NCBI GenBank assembly: GCA_947258435.1 | Contig: CAMYID010000016.1 | Span: forward strand, 1-64,000 | Length of the DNA: 64,000 nt | Direction of reading: 5' to 3' | DNA from: an uncultured Alphaproteobacteria bacterium | GTDB taxonomy: Bacteria; Pseudomonadota; Alphaproteobacteria; UBA11222 | Shown: positions 1 to 9,760 of the stretch, in pieces | Layout: each line of letters starts with the position of its first letter | Numbering within the stretch: position 1 is the first letter of the stretch | Program-made: the position numbers and the translations under genes | Notes under the pieces: model-generated | Told to the model about the DNA's origin: nothing | The model's input: only the letters and a program-made list of their open reading frames with translations | The model's database searches: none

Positions 1-54
1 CCGCCGGGTTTTTCTTTTTCCGTTGCCCGAACCCGGGCCGCGCGTGTACGCAAG

Positions 55-1437
55 TCAGGTTCCGCGTTCGGCCAGTGCTTCGGCTTCGGTTGCGCTTGGC
101 ACATCCTCGGCCCGTTCGGGATTGGCGGCAAGATCGGCACGCAGATGCCGCGAGGCGATATAATAGTGGAATGCCGACCATAAATTGCCCAGGAACACCG
201 CCATCAATGCATAGCGCAGTGCTTCGATGCCAAACATCGGGGTCAGCAGATCACTGACAATCCCGACAATCTGCGGCCCGAGCCCAAGCCCGATCAGATT
301 GAGCACAAACAGCAATATGGCCGCGGCAAGCGCGCGCATCCGCACCTCGACAAGCCCCTGTACCATGGCAAAAGTCGGGCCGAGATAGAAGGTGCCGAAA
401 TAGAGCGGAATGATCAAAAGCATCATGGTCTGCAACTGATCGGTCACAAAGAAGGCGGAGATAAAGAAGGGGACGCTGAGCCCCAGCGTAATCGCCGGCA
501 CCCACATATACCAGCGCGCATCCTTGGCACCGAACTTGTCGGAAATATAACCGCCAGAGATGGTGCCAATCCCGCCTGCAACACCCACAAGCAAGGCAAG
601 CCAGGTGCCGATCTCGCCGCTGCTCATGCCATAGGAGCGGTTGAGGAAGGCAGGGAGCCAGGACGTCATGCCATAGCCGACAAAGCCATGAATGGCAGCG
701 GCAAGCGCCAGATGCCGGAATGACTTCCGCTCCCACAGATAGGCGACCACCCGTTTGATTTCAGGCGCCGGCGCACCACTTGCGAAGGCTTTGGAACCGC
801 TGCCGGTTTCGGAATGGCCGCGAGGCGGTTCGCGCAAGGTCAGTTTGACGACGATCGCCAGAAAGACCCCCGGTACGCCGACGACGAAGAACGCCAGCCG
901 CCAGCCAAAGAACTGCTCGATCCAGCCGCCGGCCAGAAAGCCGAACAGAATGCCGATGGGAATGCCGAGCGCATAGATCGACAAGGCGGTCGCGCGCGAT
1001 TCCGGCGGGAAATAATCCGATATCAGTGAATGCGAGGGCGGGCTGCAGCCCGCTTCGCCGATGCCAACGCCGATACGGGCCGCCGCCATCTGCCAGAAAT
1101 TCTGTGCAAAGCCGGTTACCGCAGTCATGATCGACCAGACAGCCAGCGAGATCGAGACGATATTCACCCGCGAACGTGTATCGGCAAGCCGCGCAATCGG
1201 AATGCCAAGCGTTGCATAGAAGACCGCAAAGGCAATGCCCGACAGGAAGCCAAGCTGGGTATCGTTCAACCCCAGATCTTCCTTGATCGGCTGCATCAGG
1301 ATCGCAAGGATCTGCCGGTCAATGAAATTGAAGACATAGACGAACACCAGCACGCCAAGCACGTAACGCCTGTAGTTCGTCGAAAACAGTGCAGTACCTT
1401 CCTGCTTACCCGCGGCTGCGGGAGACGAGTCACTCAT
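55..1437 (-). CDS. MFS transporter, spinster-like
   Basis: This 460-residue protein is a major facilitator superfamily permease of the inner membrane. It has about 12 hydrophobic segments, and the motif FNFIDRQILAIL in the first helix is typical of the spinster-like branch that carries organic anions or lipids in bacteria. A loop with LADTRSR after helix 2 matches the MFS motif A region. The ATG at 1437 has AGGGGA about 10 bases upstream. It is transcribed away from the SDR gene at 1692, sharing a roughly 250-base control region. Substrate cannot be read from sequence; the neighbouring oxidoreductase suggests uptake or export of a catabolic substrate (inference). Confidence 0.85.
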   Translation of the reverse strand: MSDSSPAAAGKQEGTALFSTNYRRYVLGVLVFVYVFNFIDRQILAILMQPIKEDLGLNDTQLGFLSGIAFAVFYATLGIPIARLADTRSRVNIVSISLAVWSIMTAVTGFAQNFWQMAAARIGVGIGEAGCSPPSHSLISDYFPPESRATALSIYALGIPIGILFGFLAGGWIEQFFGWRLAFFVVGVPGVFLAIVVKLTLREPPRGHSETGSGSKAFASGAPAPEIKRVVAYLWERKSFRHLALAAAIHGFVGYGMTSWLPAFLNRSYGMSSGEIGTWLALLVGVAGGIGTISGGYISDKFGAKDARWYMWVPAITLGLSVPFFISAFFVTDQLQTMMLLIIPLYFGTFYLGPTFAMVQGLVEVRMRALAAAILLFVLNLIGLGLGPQIVGIVSDLLTPMFGIEALRYALMAVFLGNLWSAFHYYIASRHLRADLAANPERAEDVPSATEAEALAERGT

Positions 1438-1599
1438 CTGGAATGTCCCCTCGAATTTATTATTATGGTTTAGTTATGCCTGAACTGAAATCCGCTCACA
1501 AGCCGCTTTCGCCAATAAAGCCACCAAAAATCAGGGAATTTCATGATTTTCAGACAACGGATCAATGCCAGAGGCCCGTCCGCTGCGGATTATATGTTA

Positions 1600-1630
1600 A
1601 TACGTACGTTTGATTGTTTAATCTGCGTAC
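1600..1630. promoter_or_regulatory. Palindromic operator-like site in divergent MFS/SDR promoter region
   Basis: An 8-base perfect palindrome ACGTACGT (1602-1609) is followed 16 bases later by another CGTAC (1626-1630), so a GTACG...CGTAC inverted pair is also present. The surroundings are AT-rich relative to the genes and lie between two divergent coding regions, which is where a TetR/MarR-type operator would sit. No regulator gene is adjacent, so assignment is inferred. Confidence 0.35.
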
Positions 1631-1691
1631 GGTGGATTGGGCATGTCAGAGAATCTGAAGGCCGACATGAACAATGCGGGGTCACGATGCG

Positions 1692-2489
1692 ATGAATGGA
1701 AAGTTCAGCCTTGCGGAACGGGTCGTACTGATCACCGGCGCGGGTTCGGGGATTGGCCGGGCAACGGCCCTCGCGGCCGCCGCGCGCGGTGCAAGGCCGG
1801 TGCTTGTCGGCCGGCGCGAGGCCCCGCTGCGCGATACATTGGCGGCTTTGTCCTCCGTCGCGGAAGCCGCCGAGCCTGGGGGGTGGGTCTTTGCCTGCGA
1901 CATTACAGAGGCGTTTCAGCGGCGTGCCCTGATAGATGCGATTGCCCGACGGGAAGGGAAGCTTGATGTTCTTGTGAATAATGCAGGCGCATTTCACGAT
2001 GGCCCGCTGGCAGACATGACCGATCGTGCGATTGCGGAGATATTTGCGGTGAATCTTGCCGCGCCTGCCGCGCTGATCCGCGACAGCCTCGATCTGCTGG
2101 GCCGTGCGACCCGGCCGGTTATTGTGAATGTAGGGTCGGTCAATGGCGATTTGCCGGATCCCGGATTCAGCGCCTATTCGGCGGCGAAATCCGGATTGCG
2201 CGGCCTGTCCGATGCCTTGCGGATCGAGCTTGCTCCGGCAGGGATTCATCTGTGCCATGTCGCCCCGCGCGCAACCGATACGGCACCGCCCGCTACCGCG
2301 CCGCGGGGCGAGGAAGGCATGACAGACGATGCAACCACGCGTCTCGATCGGCCCGAGATCGTTGCGGAAATGCTGTGGTCCGCGGTTGAGCGGGGCGCGC
2401 GCAGCGCCTGTCGCGGCCGGGCGGAGCGTTGCCGGATCCTGTTGCGGCGGCTATGGCCCGGACTTTATGACAGGCTGTGTATTCGCTGA
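1692..2489 (+). CDS. SDR family NAD(P)-dependent oxidoreductase
   Basis: This is a classical short-chain dehydrogenase/reductase of about 265 residues. The glycine-rich nucleotide motif TGAGSGIG lies at the N-terminus. The NNAG motif is in the middle. The catalytic Ser and YSAAK tetrad residues are in the segment VGSVNGDLPDPGFSAYSAAK. The arginine-rich C-terminus (about 30 residues) is unusual for the family and carries no recognisable motif. I chose ATG 1692 because MNGKFSLAERVVLITG fits the normal short N-terminus; ATG 1674 is an in-frame alternative. It is divergent from the MFS gene. Substrate unknown. Confidence 0.8.
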   Translation: MNGKFSLAERVVLITGAGSGIGRATALAAAARGARPVLVGRREAPLRDTLAALSSVAEAAEPGGWVFACDITEAFQRRALIDAIARREGKLDVLVNNAGAFHDGPLADMTDRAIAEIFAVNLAAPAALIRDSLDLLGRATRPVIVNVGSVNGDLPDPGFSAYSAAKSGLRGLSDALRIELAPAGIHLCHVAPRATDTAPPATAPRGEEGMTDDATTRLDRPEIVAEMLWSAVERGARSACRGRAERCRILLRRLWPGLYDRLCIR

Positions 2490-2599
2490 GCCGAAGCCTG
2501 ACTGGCGGATTTGAGCAAACCTCCGTCCGACAGGTACGACCGGCTTTCCCCGAAGCGCTGCATCGGTTAAGAACGGCGCCATGAATTTGTGTTTTCTGA

Positions 2600-3895
<1,296 letters not shown>

Positions 3896-3918
3896 CCGCA
3901 ACTGGCATCCGTTGCAAG

Positions 3919-3945
3919 GCGGGCGGCATGCGACCACCCGCTTTC
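3919..3945 (+). terminator. Weak intrinsic terminator after eno
   Basis: GCGGG/CCCGC arms (3919-3923 and 3937-3941), extended by a GG/CC pair across a one-base mismatch, are followed by only CTTTCC. The T tract is poor. The position between convergent eno and the thioesterase gene supports a termination role. Confidence 0.35.
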
Positions 3946-3957
3946 CAGGCCGGATTG

Positions 3958-4377
3958 CTAGGCCGGTGCCAGTATGATCTGCGTCTGGGTGATCTGCGCA
4001 ACCAGTGTGCCATCTGTCCGTGTCACCCGCGTCTGCCAGACCATGGTGCGTTTGCCGCGGTGCAGCGGGGTGCATTCGCCGATCACTTTTTCGCCCTCGA
4101 TACCACGGGCAAAAAAATTGGTTTTCGATTCAATGGTTGTTGTACCCGCGCCCTCAGGCAGGTTGAGCGCGGTGCCATAGGCGCCAAGGGTATCGGCGAA
4201 CGCCATGATCGCCCCCCCATGCAGGGTGCCCGGCTGGGTGCAGATCATGCGGGTAACAGGCAGTTCGGCGACGATTTTGTCGGCGGCTGCGGCCGTGAAA
4301 CGCAGCCCGAGCGTTTCGGGCAGCAAGCCGGCTGTGGTTGCCTGCAACTCTGCTGGCCCGGGAATTTGTTGTGACAT
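3958..4377 (-). CDS. PaaI-family hotdog thioesterase
   Basis: A 139-residue single hotdog-fold protein of the PaaI/YbgC-like acyl-CoA thioesterase group. The core motif is MICTQPGTLHGGAIMAFADTLGAYG, described here by its HGG element followed by the helix AFADT, where the acidic residue is the usual catalytic one. The ATG at 4377 is preceded by GAGTGGAG, a good ribosome site; a longer in-frame extension to 4470 lacks one. It probably hydrolyses small or medium acyl-CoA or aryl-CoA thioesters (family knowledge), exact substrate unknown. Confidence 0.8.
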   Translation of the reverse strand: MSQQIPGPAELQATTAGLLPETLGLRFTAAAADKIVAELPVTRMICTQPGTLHGGAIMAFADTLGAYGTALNLPEGAGTTTIESKTNFFARGIEGEKVIGECTPLHRGKRTMVWQTRVTRTDGTLVAQITQTQIILAPA

Positions 4378-4640
4378 CTCCACTCTTCCTTCGAAAGCAG
4401 CTCCCCGATCGTGGCGGTCTGCGCAGGTTAGCCTCATTGGCCCGGTTGGGGCCATGGCAGGAACGGACAAATGCCCGGAAAATCACGCCGTCATATTGGC
4501 AAAATTATTGCAACATCCGGTCGCATGACGGGGCAGCGGTCGGGAAATGTTCAAAAAATTGCCTTGCTGCATCCAAATCCATGTTCTGTTGCATCTCTCC
4601 TCGTAAATCGACAGCTACAAGAGCTTAAAGGATTGCGAAG

Positions 4641-5063
4641 ATGGATATTGGTACAGGGCTTGGTGCGTTGGCATTCTGGGGGTTTCTGGCCGTGGGTTGC
4701 GTGGCGGGCATCTGGTATGATCTGCGGCGGCGGCAGGCACAGCAGGAAACCATGCGCGAGATCGTGCGCAATGGTAGCACGCTTGAGCCAGCGGTAATCG
4801 ACAAGCTGCTAGAACATCGTGGCGATAAGGGGGAGGAAACGGCGCGTGATCTCAAGATCGCCGCGGTGATTACCCTGTCGATTGCGCCCGGGCTCCTGCT
4901 GCTTGGGTTTGTGCTGGCAGCGGTGGCGGACCCGATTATGCTGCCGATCATGGCCGGGGTTGCCGGGCTTGTCGGTTTTATCGCGCTAGGATTATTCGCG
5001 GCGGCGCGCATTGCCGTGGGTGGCAACCGGGCCGCCGATCGCACGATCGGTATCGAAGACTAG
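4641..5063 (+). CDS. DUF6249-like small membrane protein
   Basis: A 140-residue inner-membrane protein. It has one N-terminal transmembrane helix, a cytoplasmic stretch (LRRRQAQQETMREIVRNG, then a conserved LEPAVIDKLLEHR segment), and two further helices in the C-terminal half. This layout resembles the DUF6249 proteins that often sit beside ECF sigma factors. It ends 12 bases before the sigma factor gene, so the two are probably co-transcribed and it may belong to the signalling set, although its role is unknown. Confidence 0.65.
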   Translation: MDIGTGLGALAFWGFLAVGCVAGIWYDLRRRQAQQETMREIVRNGSTLEPAVIDKLLEHRGDKGEETARDLKIAAVITLSIAPGLLLLGFVLAAVADPIMLPIMAGVAGLVGFIALGLFAAARIAVGGNRAADRTIGIED

Positions 5064-5075
5064 GGATCTGGTTGG

Positions 5076-5681
5076 ATGAGCCCGGAACGGCAGCCAGCAG
5101 CGCATCTCGCGCGATGGTCTGAAGCAACGCTTGTGCGGTGCGCGCAGGCCGGCGAGGCCGATGGTTTCGCCGAGCTTGTGCGACGGCGGCAATCCTGGCT
5201 GCGGAACCTGATGCGGCGCAGTTGCGGCAATGGCGCGCTGGCTGATGATCTGGCGCAGGAGGCGTTTCTGCAAGCCTGGCGGCAGCTTGGCCAACTCCGG
5301 ACGCCGGACAGCTTTGGCCCCTGGTTGCGCCGGCTGGCGCTCAATATCTGGTTGCAGCATTGCCGGCGTGCCGATCCGCTGCGCCATGCCAGTGAGGTCG
5401 GGCGGGGCGCGGAAGAGGCGTTCCATGCACCCGCGGCAACCGGGATCGCGGCTGATCTGGACCGGGCCCTGATGCGGTTGTCGGTGGCGGAACGGTTGTG
5501 CATCCTGCTGGCCTATCATGAAGGGATGAGCCATGCAGAGATTGCGGCGGATACCAGGTTGCCGCTCGGTACCGTCAAGTCCCATATCGCGCGTGGCGGC
5601 GCACGGCTTCGGGAGCTTTTGTCAGACTACAGAATGCCGGAAACGGACAGTGTGAAGGGAGCGAATGATGCAAAAGCATGA
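5076..5681 (+). CDS. ECF-type RNA polymerase sigma factor
   Basis: A 201-residue extracytoplasmic-function sigma-70 factor. The sigma-2 region is seen in NGALADDLAQEAFLQAWRQL. The sigma-4 helix-turn-helix is seen near the C-terminus (HAEIAADTRLPLGTVKSHIARG). It would redirect RNA polymerase to a stress or envelope regulon. It overlaps the next gene by 17 bases, so translation is coupled. The pair of flanking membrane proteins suggests membrane sequestration, but neither carries a recognisable zinc anti-sigma HxxxCxxC motif. Confidence 0.9.
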   Translation: MSPERQPAAHLARWSEATLVRCAQAGEADGFAELVRRRQSWLRNLMRRSCGNGALADDLAQEAFLQAWRQLGQLRTPDSFGPWLRRLALNIWLQHCRRADPLRHASEVGRGAEEAFHAPAATGIAADLDRALMRLSVAERLCILLAYHEGMSHAEIAADTRLPLGTVKSHIARGGARLRELLSDYRMPETDSVKGANDAKA

Positions 5682-6057
5682 AGGCGGTGCGCATGACCCG
5701 GTCCTGCGCGAGATATTTGCGGCGGCCGATACACCGCTTGCTGACAAGGGGTTCTCGGAAAAGACGGTGCAAGCAGCCGCGCGCGCCGCACGGCAATCGC
5801 GCCGGCGCAGGATCGCAGGGTGGAGCGGCGTGCTTTTGTTGTTTTTATGGCTTGCGATCGTTCTTGGCGGGCCGATTCAGAAGGTGGCCGCCCGTCTCAT
5901 GGATACGCTGATGCAGCCCTTGGTGCCGGTTCACGACCCCCTGCTTGTGATGTTGCTGGGGCCGCTTAACCACCTGTCGGGGGTGATGCTCATCACCGGC
6001 GCGGCGATCTGGTACCTGTACCGCCGCGCGCGACCCCGCCGCCGCCGCCTGCTGTAA
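5665..6057 (+). CDS. Small membrane protein, possible ECF partner
   Basis: A 130-residue protein that starts inside the sigma factor gene; ATG at 5665 or 5668, with GAAGGGAG just upstream. It has a soluble N-terminal half rich in Ala/Arg, then a membrane segment (WSGVLLLFLWLAIVLGG), then a second one near the C-terminus followed by a very basic tail. The overlap with the sigma gene is typical of sigma/anti-sigma pairs, and the size fits a small anti-sigma factor. No known anti-sigma domain is recognisable, so this role is inferred from context. Confidence 0.6.
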   Translation: MMQKHEGGAHDPVLREIFAAADTPLADKGFSEKTVQAAARAARQSRRRRIAGWSGVLLLFLWLAIVLGGPIQKVAARLMDTLMQPLVPVHDPLLVMLLGPLNHLSGVMLITGAAIWYLYRRARPRRRRLL

Positions 6058-6077
6058 GCGCGCTCGGCCGCGACGGT

Positions 6078-8105
6078 TCAGGCGGCGTTTTCAAAGCGGC
6101 TGTCAACGATGGTTACGATATCGGCCATGATGTCGTTAAGCTGGTAATCCTTGGGGGTGTAGACGCGTGCGACGCCGGCGGCAACCAGCTTTGCCTCGTC
6201 TTCGGGCGGGATAATGCCGCCCACAATCAGCGGAATATCGCCAAGCCCTGCGCTGCGCATCCGCTCCAGCGCATCGAGCACCAGCGGCACATGGCTGCCC
6301 GACAGGATCGACAGACCGACCACATGCACCCCTTCCTCAAGCGCCGCATTGACGATCTGCGCGGTGGTCAGGCGGATCCCCTCATACACAACCTCCATGC
6401 CCGCATCGCGTGCGCGCACAGCGATCTGTTCGGCACCGTTGGAATGGCCATCGAGGCCGGGCTTGCCGACGAGGATTTTCAGCCGGCGGCCAAGTTTGTC
6501 CGATAGCTGGGCAACACGGGTGCGCACCGCCTCAAGTTCCGCCCCGCCGCTTGCCCCGCTCGAGCGGCCCACACCTGTGGGGGCGCGATATTCACCAAAA
6601 ACCTCACGCAATGCGGCACCCCATTCGCCGGTGGTAACCCCGGCTTTCGCCGCCGCGATGGAGGCGGGCATGATGTTGCGGTCTTCCTGGGCAGCCGCGC
6701 GCAATTCGGCAAGCGCTGCCGTGGCGGTCTTTTCGTCGCGTTCCGCACGCCAGGCCTGCACATTGGCGATCTGCTGTGCCTCGACATCGGGATCGACAGT
6801 CAGGATGCCGCCATCCGCCCCCTGCGACAGGGGGGAGGGTTCGGTTTCAGTGAACATGTTGACGCCGACAACGATCTGTTCGCCCGCCTCGATGGCATCC
6901 AGCCGGGCACTGTTCGATTCGACGAGTTTCTGCTTCATATAGCTCGATTCGATGGCGGCGACCCCGCCGCCCATCTCGTCGATACGCGCCAGTTCAGCGC
7001 GGGCTTCCGCTTTCAGCTCCTCGACCTTCTCATTGATTACGGCGCTGCCATTGAAGATATCGCCATATTCAAGCAGATCCGTCTCATAGGCGACGATCTG
7101 CTGCATGCGCAGGGACCATTGCTGATCCCAGGGGCGCGGCAGGCCGAGCGCCTCGTTCCAGGCGGGTAGCTGCACCGCGCGGGCGCGGGCGTCTTTCGAC
7201 AAGACGACGCCGAGCATTTCGAGCAGAATGCGGTACACATTGTTTTCAGGCTGCGGCTCTGTCAGGCCCAGCGAATTGACCTGCATGCCATAGCGGAAGC
7301 GGCGCAGCTTGGGATCTGCCACCCCATAACGTTCGGCGGTGATGTCGTCCCACAGATCGACGAAGGCGCGCATTTTGCACATTTCGGTAATGAACCGAAC
7401 GCCGGCATTGACGAAAAAGCTGATCCGCCCAACCACTTGCGGAAAATCTTCTTCAGGCACATGGCCGGCTGCCTTGACCGTGTCGAGAATGGCAATCGCA
7501 TTAGCCAGCGCAAAGGCCAGTTCCTGCACCGGTGTCGCGCCCGCTTCCTGCAAATGGTAGGAGCAGACATTGGTCGGGTTCCATTTCGGGATTTCCTTAT
7601 AGGTGTAGGAGATCACATCGCTTGTCAGGCGCAGGCTGGCGGCGGGCGGAAAGATATAGGTGCCGCGCGAGAGATATTCCTTGATGATATCGTTCTGGGT
7701 CGTGCCCATCAGTTTTTTGGGGTCCGCCCCCTGTTCTTCGGCCGCCGCGATATACAGCGACAACAGCCAGGGCGCGGTCGCATTGATCGTCATGGAAGTG
7801 TTCATCTGCTCGAGCGGAATACCATCGAACAGGGCGCGCATATCGCCAAGATGGGCGATCGGCACGCCGACCTTGCCGACCTCGCCCGCCGACAGTACGT
7901 GATCGGCGTCATAACCTGTCTGGGTCGGCAGATCGAAAGCGACCGACAAACCCGTCTGACCCTTGGCGAGGTTTTTGCGGAAAAGGGCATTGGAGGCAGC
8001 CGCCGTCGAATGGCCCGCATAGGTGCGCAAAATCCAGGGCTTGTCTTTTTTCGCCGCCTTCGGAGACGTTGTAGCTGCCTGGGAGCCCGTTTCATTCTGT
8101 GCCAT
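6078..8105 (-). CDS. ecm: Ethylmalonyl-CoA mutase
   Basis: A B12-dependent mutase of 675 residues that converts (2R)-ethylmalonyl-CoA to methylsuccinyl-CoA in the ethylmalonyl-CoA pathway. The N-terminal two thirds form the TIM-barrel substrate domain (TYAGHSTAAASNALFRKNL, SVAFDLPTQTGYD). The C-terminal domain carries the cobalamin motif DGHSNG with SILSGSH and VGGIIP. The N-terminus WILRTYAGHSTA and adjacency to ccr favour ecm over methylmalonyl-CoA mutase, which shares the fold. The ATG at 8105 is preceded by AAGGA. It is divergent from ccr over a 225-base region containing an inverted repeat. Confidence 0.92.
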   Translation of the reverse strand: MAQNETGSQAATTSPKAAKKDKPWILRTYAGHSTAAASNALFRKNLAKGQTGLSVAFDLPTQTGYDADHVLSAGEVGKVGVPIAHLGDMRALFDGIPLEQMNTSMTINATAPWLLSLYIAAAEEQGADPKKLMGTTQNDIIKEYLSRGTYIFPPAASLRLTSDVISYTYKEIPKWNPTNVCSYHLQEAGATPVQELAFALANAIAILDTVKAAGHVPEEDFPQVVGRISFFVNAGVRFITEMCKMRAFVDLWDDITAERYGVADPKLRRFRYGMQVNSLGLTEPQPENNVYRILLEMLGVVLSKDARARAVQLPAWNEALGLPRPWDQQWSLRMQQIVAYETDLLEYGDIFNGSAVINEKVEELKAEARAELARIDEMGGGVAAIESSYMKQKLVESNSARLDAIEAGEQIVVGVNMFTETEPSPLSQGADGGILTVDPDVEAQQIANVQAWRAERDEKTATAALAELRAAAQEDRNIMPASIAAAKAGVTTGEWGAALREVFGEYRAPTGVGRSSGASGGAELEAVRTRVAQLSDKLGRRLKILVGKPGLDGHSNGAEQIAVRARDAGMEVVYEGIRLTTAQIVNAALEEGVHVVGLSILSGSHVPLVLDALERMRSAGLGDIPLIVGGIIPPEDEAKLVAAGVARVYTPKDYQLNDIMADIVTIVDSRFENAA

Positions 8106-8159
8106 CGCGCAATCCTTACCTGCCGAACTGATTGACCTGCCGCAGCGGGATTCGAGTAA

Positions 8160-8189
8160 TATTCCGTGACATTTGGTCCGCACGGAATA
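8160..8189. promoter_or_regulatory. Inverted repeat operator candidate between ecm and ccr
   Basis: Two perfect 9-base arms, TATTCCGTG (8160-8168) and CACGGAATA (8181-8189), are separated by 12 bases. About 10 bases further on lies a second dyad, CCCGTT-CGC-AACGGG (8199-8213). Both sit between the divergent ecm and ccr starts, a natural place for a shared regulator. In related bacteria ccr is controlled by a TetR-type activator or ScfR-type regulators (family knowledge); which one acts here is not known. Confidence 0.5.
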
Positions 8190-8330
8190 GGATCATTTCC
8201 CGTTCGCAACGGGGCAGGAAATATCATATCGTCTGTTGCGGTGCAAAAAAATCCCTTGAAACTGGTTTGTCATTGGCGTTTTATCGCGCGCCACGATGAA
8301 AGATTAGGCAATTTTGTGGAGACGAGGCGC

Positions 8331-9608
8331 ATGTCCGCTGTCGAGACTGTATCTGAAGGTGAAATCAAGGATCTTTACGAGGTCGGGGAAATTCCTCCGC
8401 TCGGCCATGTGCCGAAGAATATGTATGCCTGGGCGATCCGGCGCGAAAGGCATGGCCCGCCCGAGGAGGCGATGCAGCTTGAAGTCGTTGAAACGCCCGA
8501 GCTTGACAGCAATGAAGTGCTGGTTCTCGTGATGGCGGCGGGCGTCAATTATAACGGCGTCTGGGCTTCGCTGGGTGAGCCTGTTTCTGTTTTCGACGTA
8601 CATAGTCAGCCTTATCATATCGCCGGTTCCGATGCGTCGGGCATCGTCTATGCGGTCGGGTCGAAGGTGAAGCGCTGCAAGGTCGGGGACGAGGTCGTGG
8701 TGCATTGCAACCAGACCGACGGCGATGACGAGGAATGCAATGGCGGCGATCCGATGTTTTCGCCAAGCCAGCGCATCTGGGGCTATGAAACGCCGGACGG
8801 GTCATTTGCGCAATTCTGCCGTGTACAGGCGCAGCAGGTAATGCCGCGTCCCAAACATCTGACCTGGGAAGAAGCGGCCTGCTATACGCTGACGCTGGCA
8901 ACCACCTACCGCATGCTGTTCGGGCATCGGCCGCATATTCTGCGCCCGGGGCATAATGTGCTTGTCTGGGGAGCGAGCGGCGGTCTGGGCTCGTTTGCGA
9001 TCCAGCTTTGCGCAACGACGGGCGCCAATGCCATCGGCGTGATTTCCGATGAATCGAAACGCGATTTCGTTATGTCGCTCGGCGCCAAGGGGGTCATCAA
9101 CCGCAACGACTTCAAATGCTGGGGGCAGTTGCCGCAGGTCAACGGTCCGGGCTTCGACGAATATATGGCCGAATCGCGCAAATTCGGCAAAGCGATCTGG
9201 GAGATCACGGGCAAGGGGGTGGATGTCGATTTCGTGTTCGAACATCCCGGTGAATCGACCTTCCCCGTCTCCTGCCTCGTTTGCAAGCGCGGCGGCATGG
9301 TTGTGTTCTGCGCCGGGACCACGGGCTTTAACATCACCTTTGATGCGCGGTTTGTCTGGATGCGGCAAAAACGTATTCAGGGCAGCCACTTCGCCAATCT
9401 GAAACAGGCCTCGCAGGCCAATCAGCTTGTCATCGACCGGCGGATCGACCCCTGCATGTCGGAGGTCTTCTCTTTCCAGGATATCCCGAAAGCGCATACC
9501 AAGATGTGGAATAACGAGCACCAGCCGGGCAATATGGCGGTGATGGTTTCGGCCAAACGCCCCGGTCTGCGCACCGTGGAAGATGCGATCGCCGCCAGCA
9601 AGGAATAG
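8331..9608 (+). CDS. ccr: Crotonyl-CoA carboxylase/reductase
   Basis: The protein catalyses NADPH-dependent reductive carboxylation of crotonyl-CoA to (2S)-ethylmalonyl-CoA, the committed step of the ethylmalonyl-CoA pathway for acetyl-CoA assimilation. It is a medium-chain dehydrogenase/reductase of 425 residues. The N-terminal KNMYAWAIRRERHGPP and VLVMAAGVNYNGVWA blocks are typical of Ccr. The nucleotide-binding loop is WGASGGLGSFAIQL. The ATG at 8331 has GGAGACGAGG upstream; the upstream in-frame extension lacks homologous features. A strong terminator follows. Confidence 0.95.
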   Translation: MSAVETVSEGEIKDLYEVGEIPPLGHVPKNMYAWAIRRERHGPPEEAMQLEVVETPELDSNEVLVLVMAAGVNYNGVWASLGEPVSVFDVHSQPYHIAGSDASGIVYAVGSKVKRCKVGDEVVVHCNQTDGDDEECNGGDPMFSPSQRIWGYETPDGSFAQFCRVQAQQVMPRPKHLTWEEAACYTLTLATTYRMLFGHRPHILRPGHNVLVWGASGGLGSFAIQLCATTGANAIGVISDESKRDFVMSLGAKGVINRNDFKCWGQLPQVNGPGFDEYMAESRKFGKAIWEITGKGVDVDFVFEHPGESTFPVSCLVCKRGGMVVFCAGTTGFNITFDARFVWMRQKRIQGSHFANLKQASQANQLVIDRRIDPCMSEVFSFQDIPKAHTKMWNNEHQPGNMAVMVSAKRPGLRTVEDAIAASKE

Positions 9609-9643
9609 CGCGGCAATCGGCTTTCCTGAGCAAAACCGATTTC

Positions 9644-9669
9644 GGGCCGGGATTTTCCCGGCCCTTTTT
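9644..9669 (+). terminator. Intrinsic terminator after ccr
   Basis: Perfect 9-base stem GGGCCGGGA (9644-9652) and TCCCGGCCC (9656-9664), three-base loop, then TTTTTA. It lies 35 bases after the ccr stop codon. Confidence 0.9.
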
Positions 9670-9760
9670 ATTTGCGGTTCGTCCGATCCATGTTAGCATT
9701 TTGTCAAAAGAATGAGCCGCGCATTAAAGACGTGAGCATTCAGGTGAGGGAGAAAAAGCG

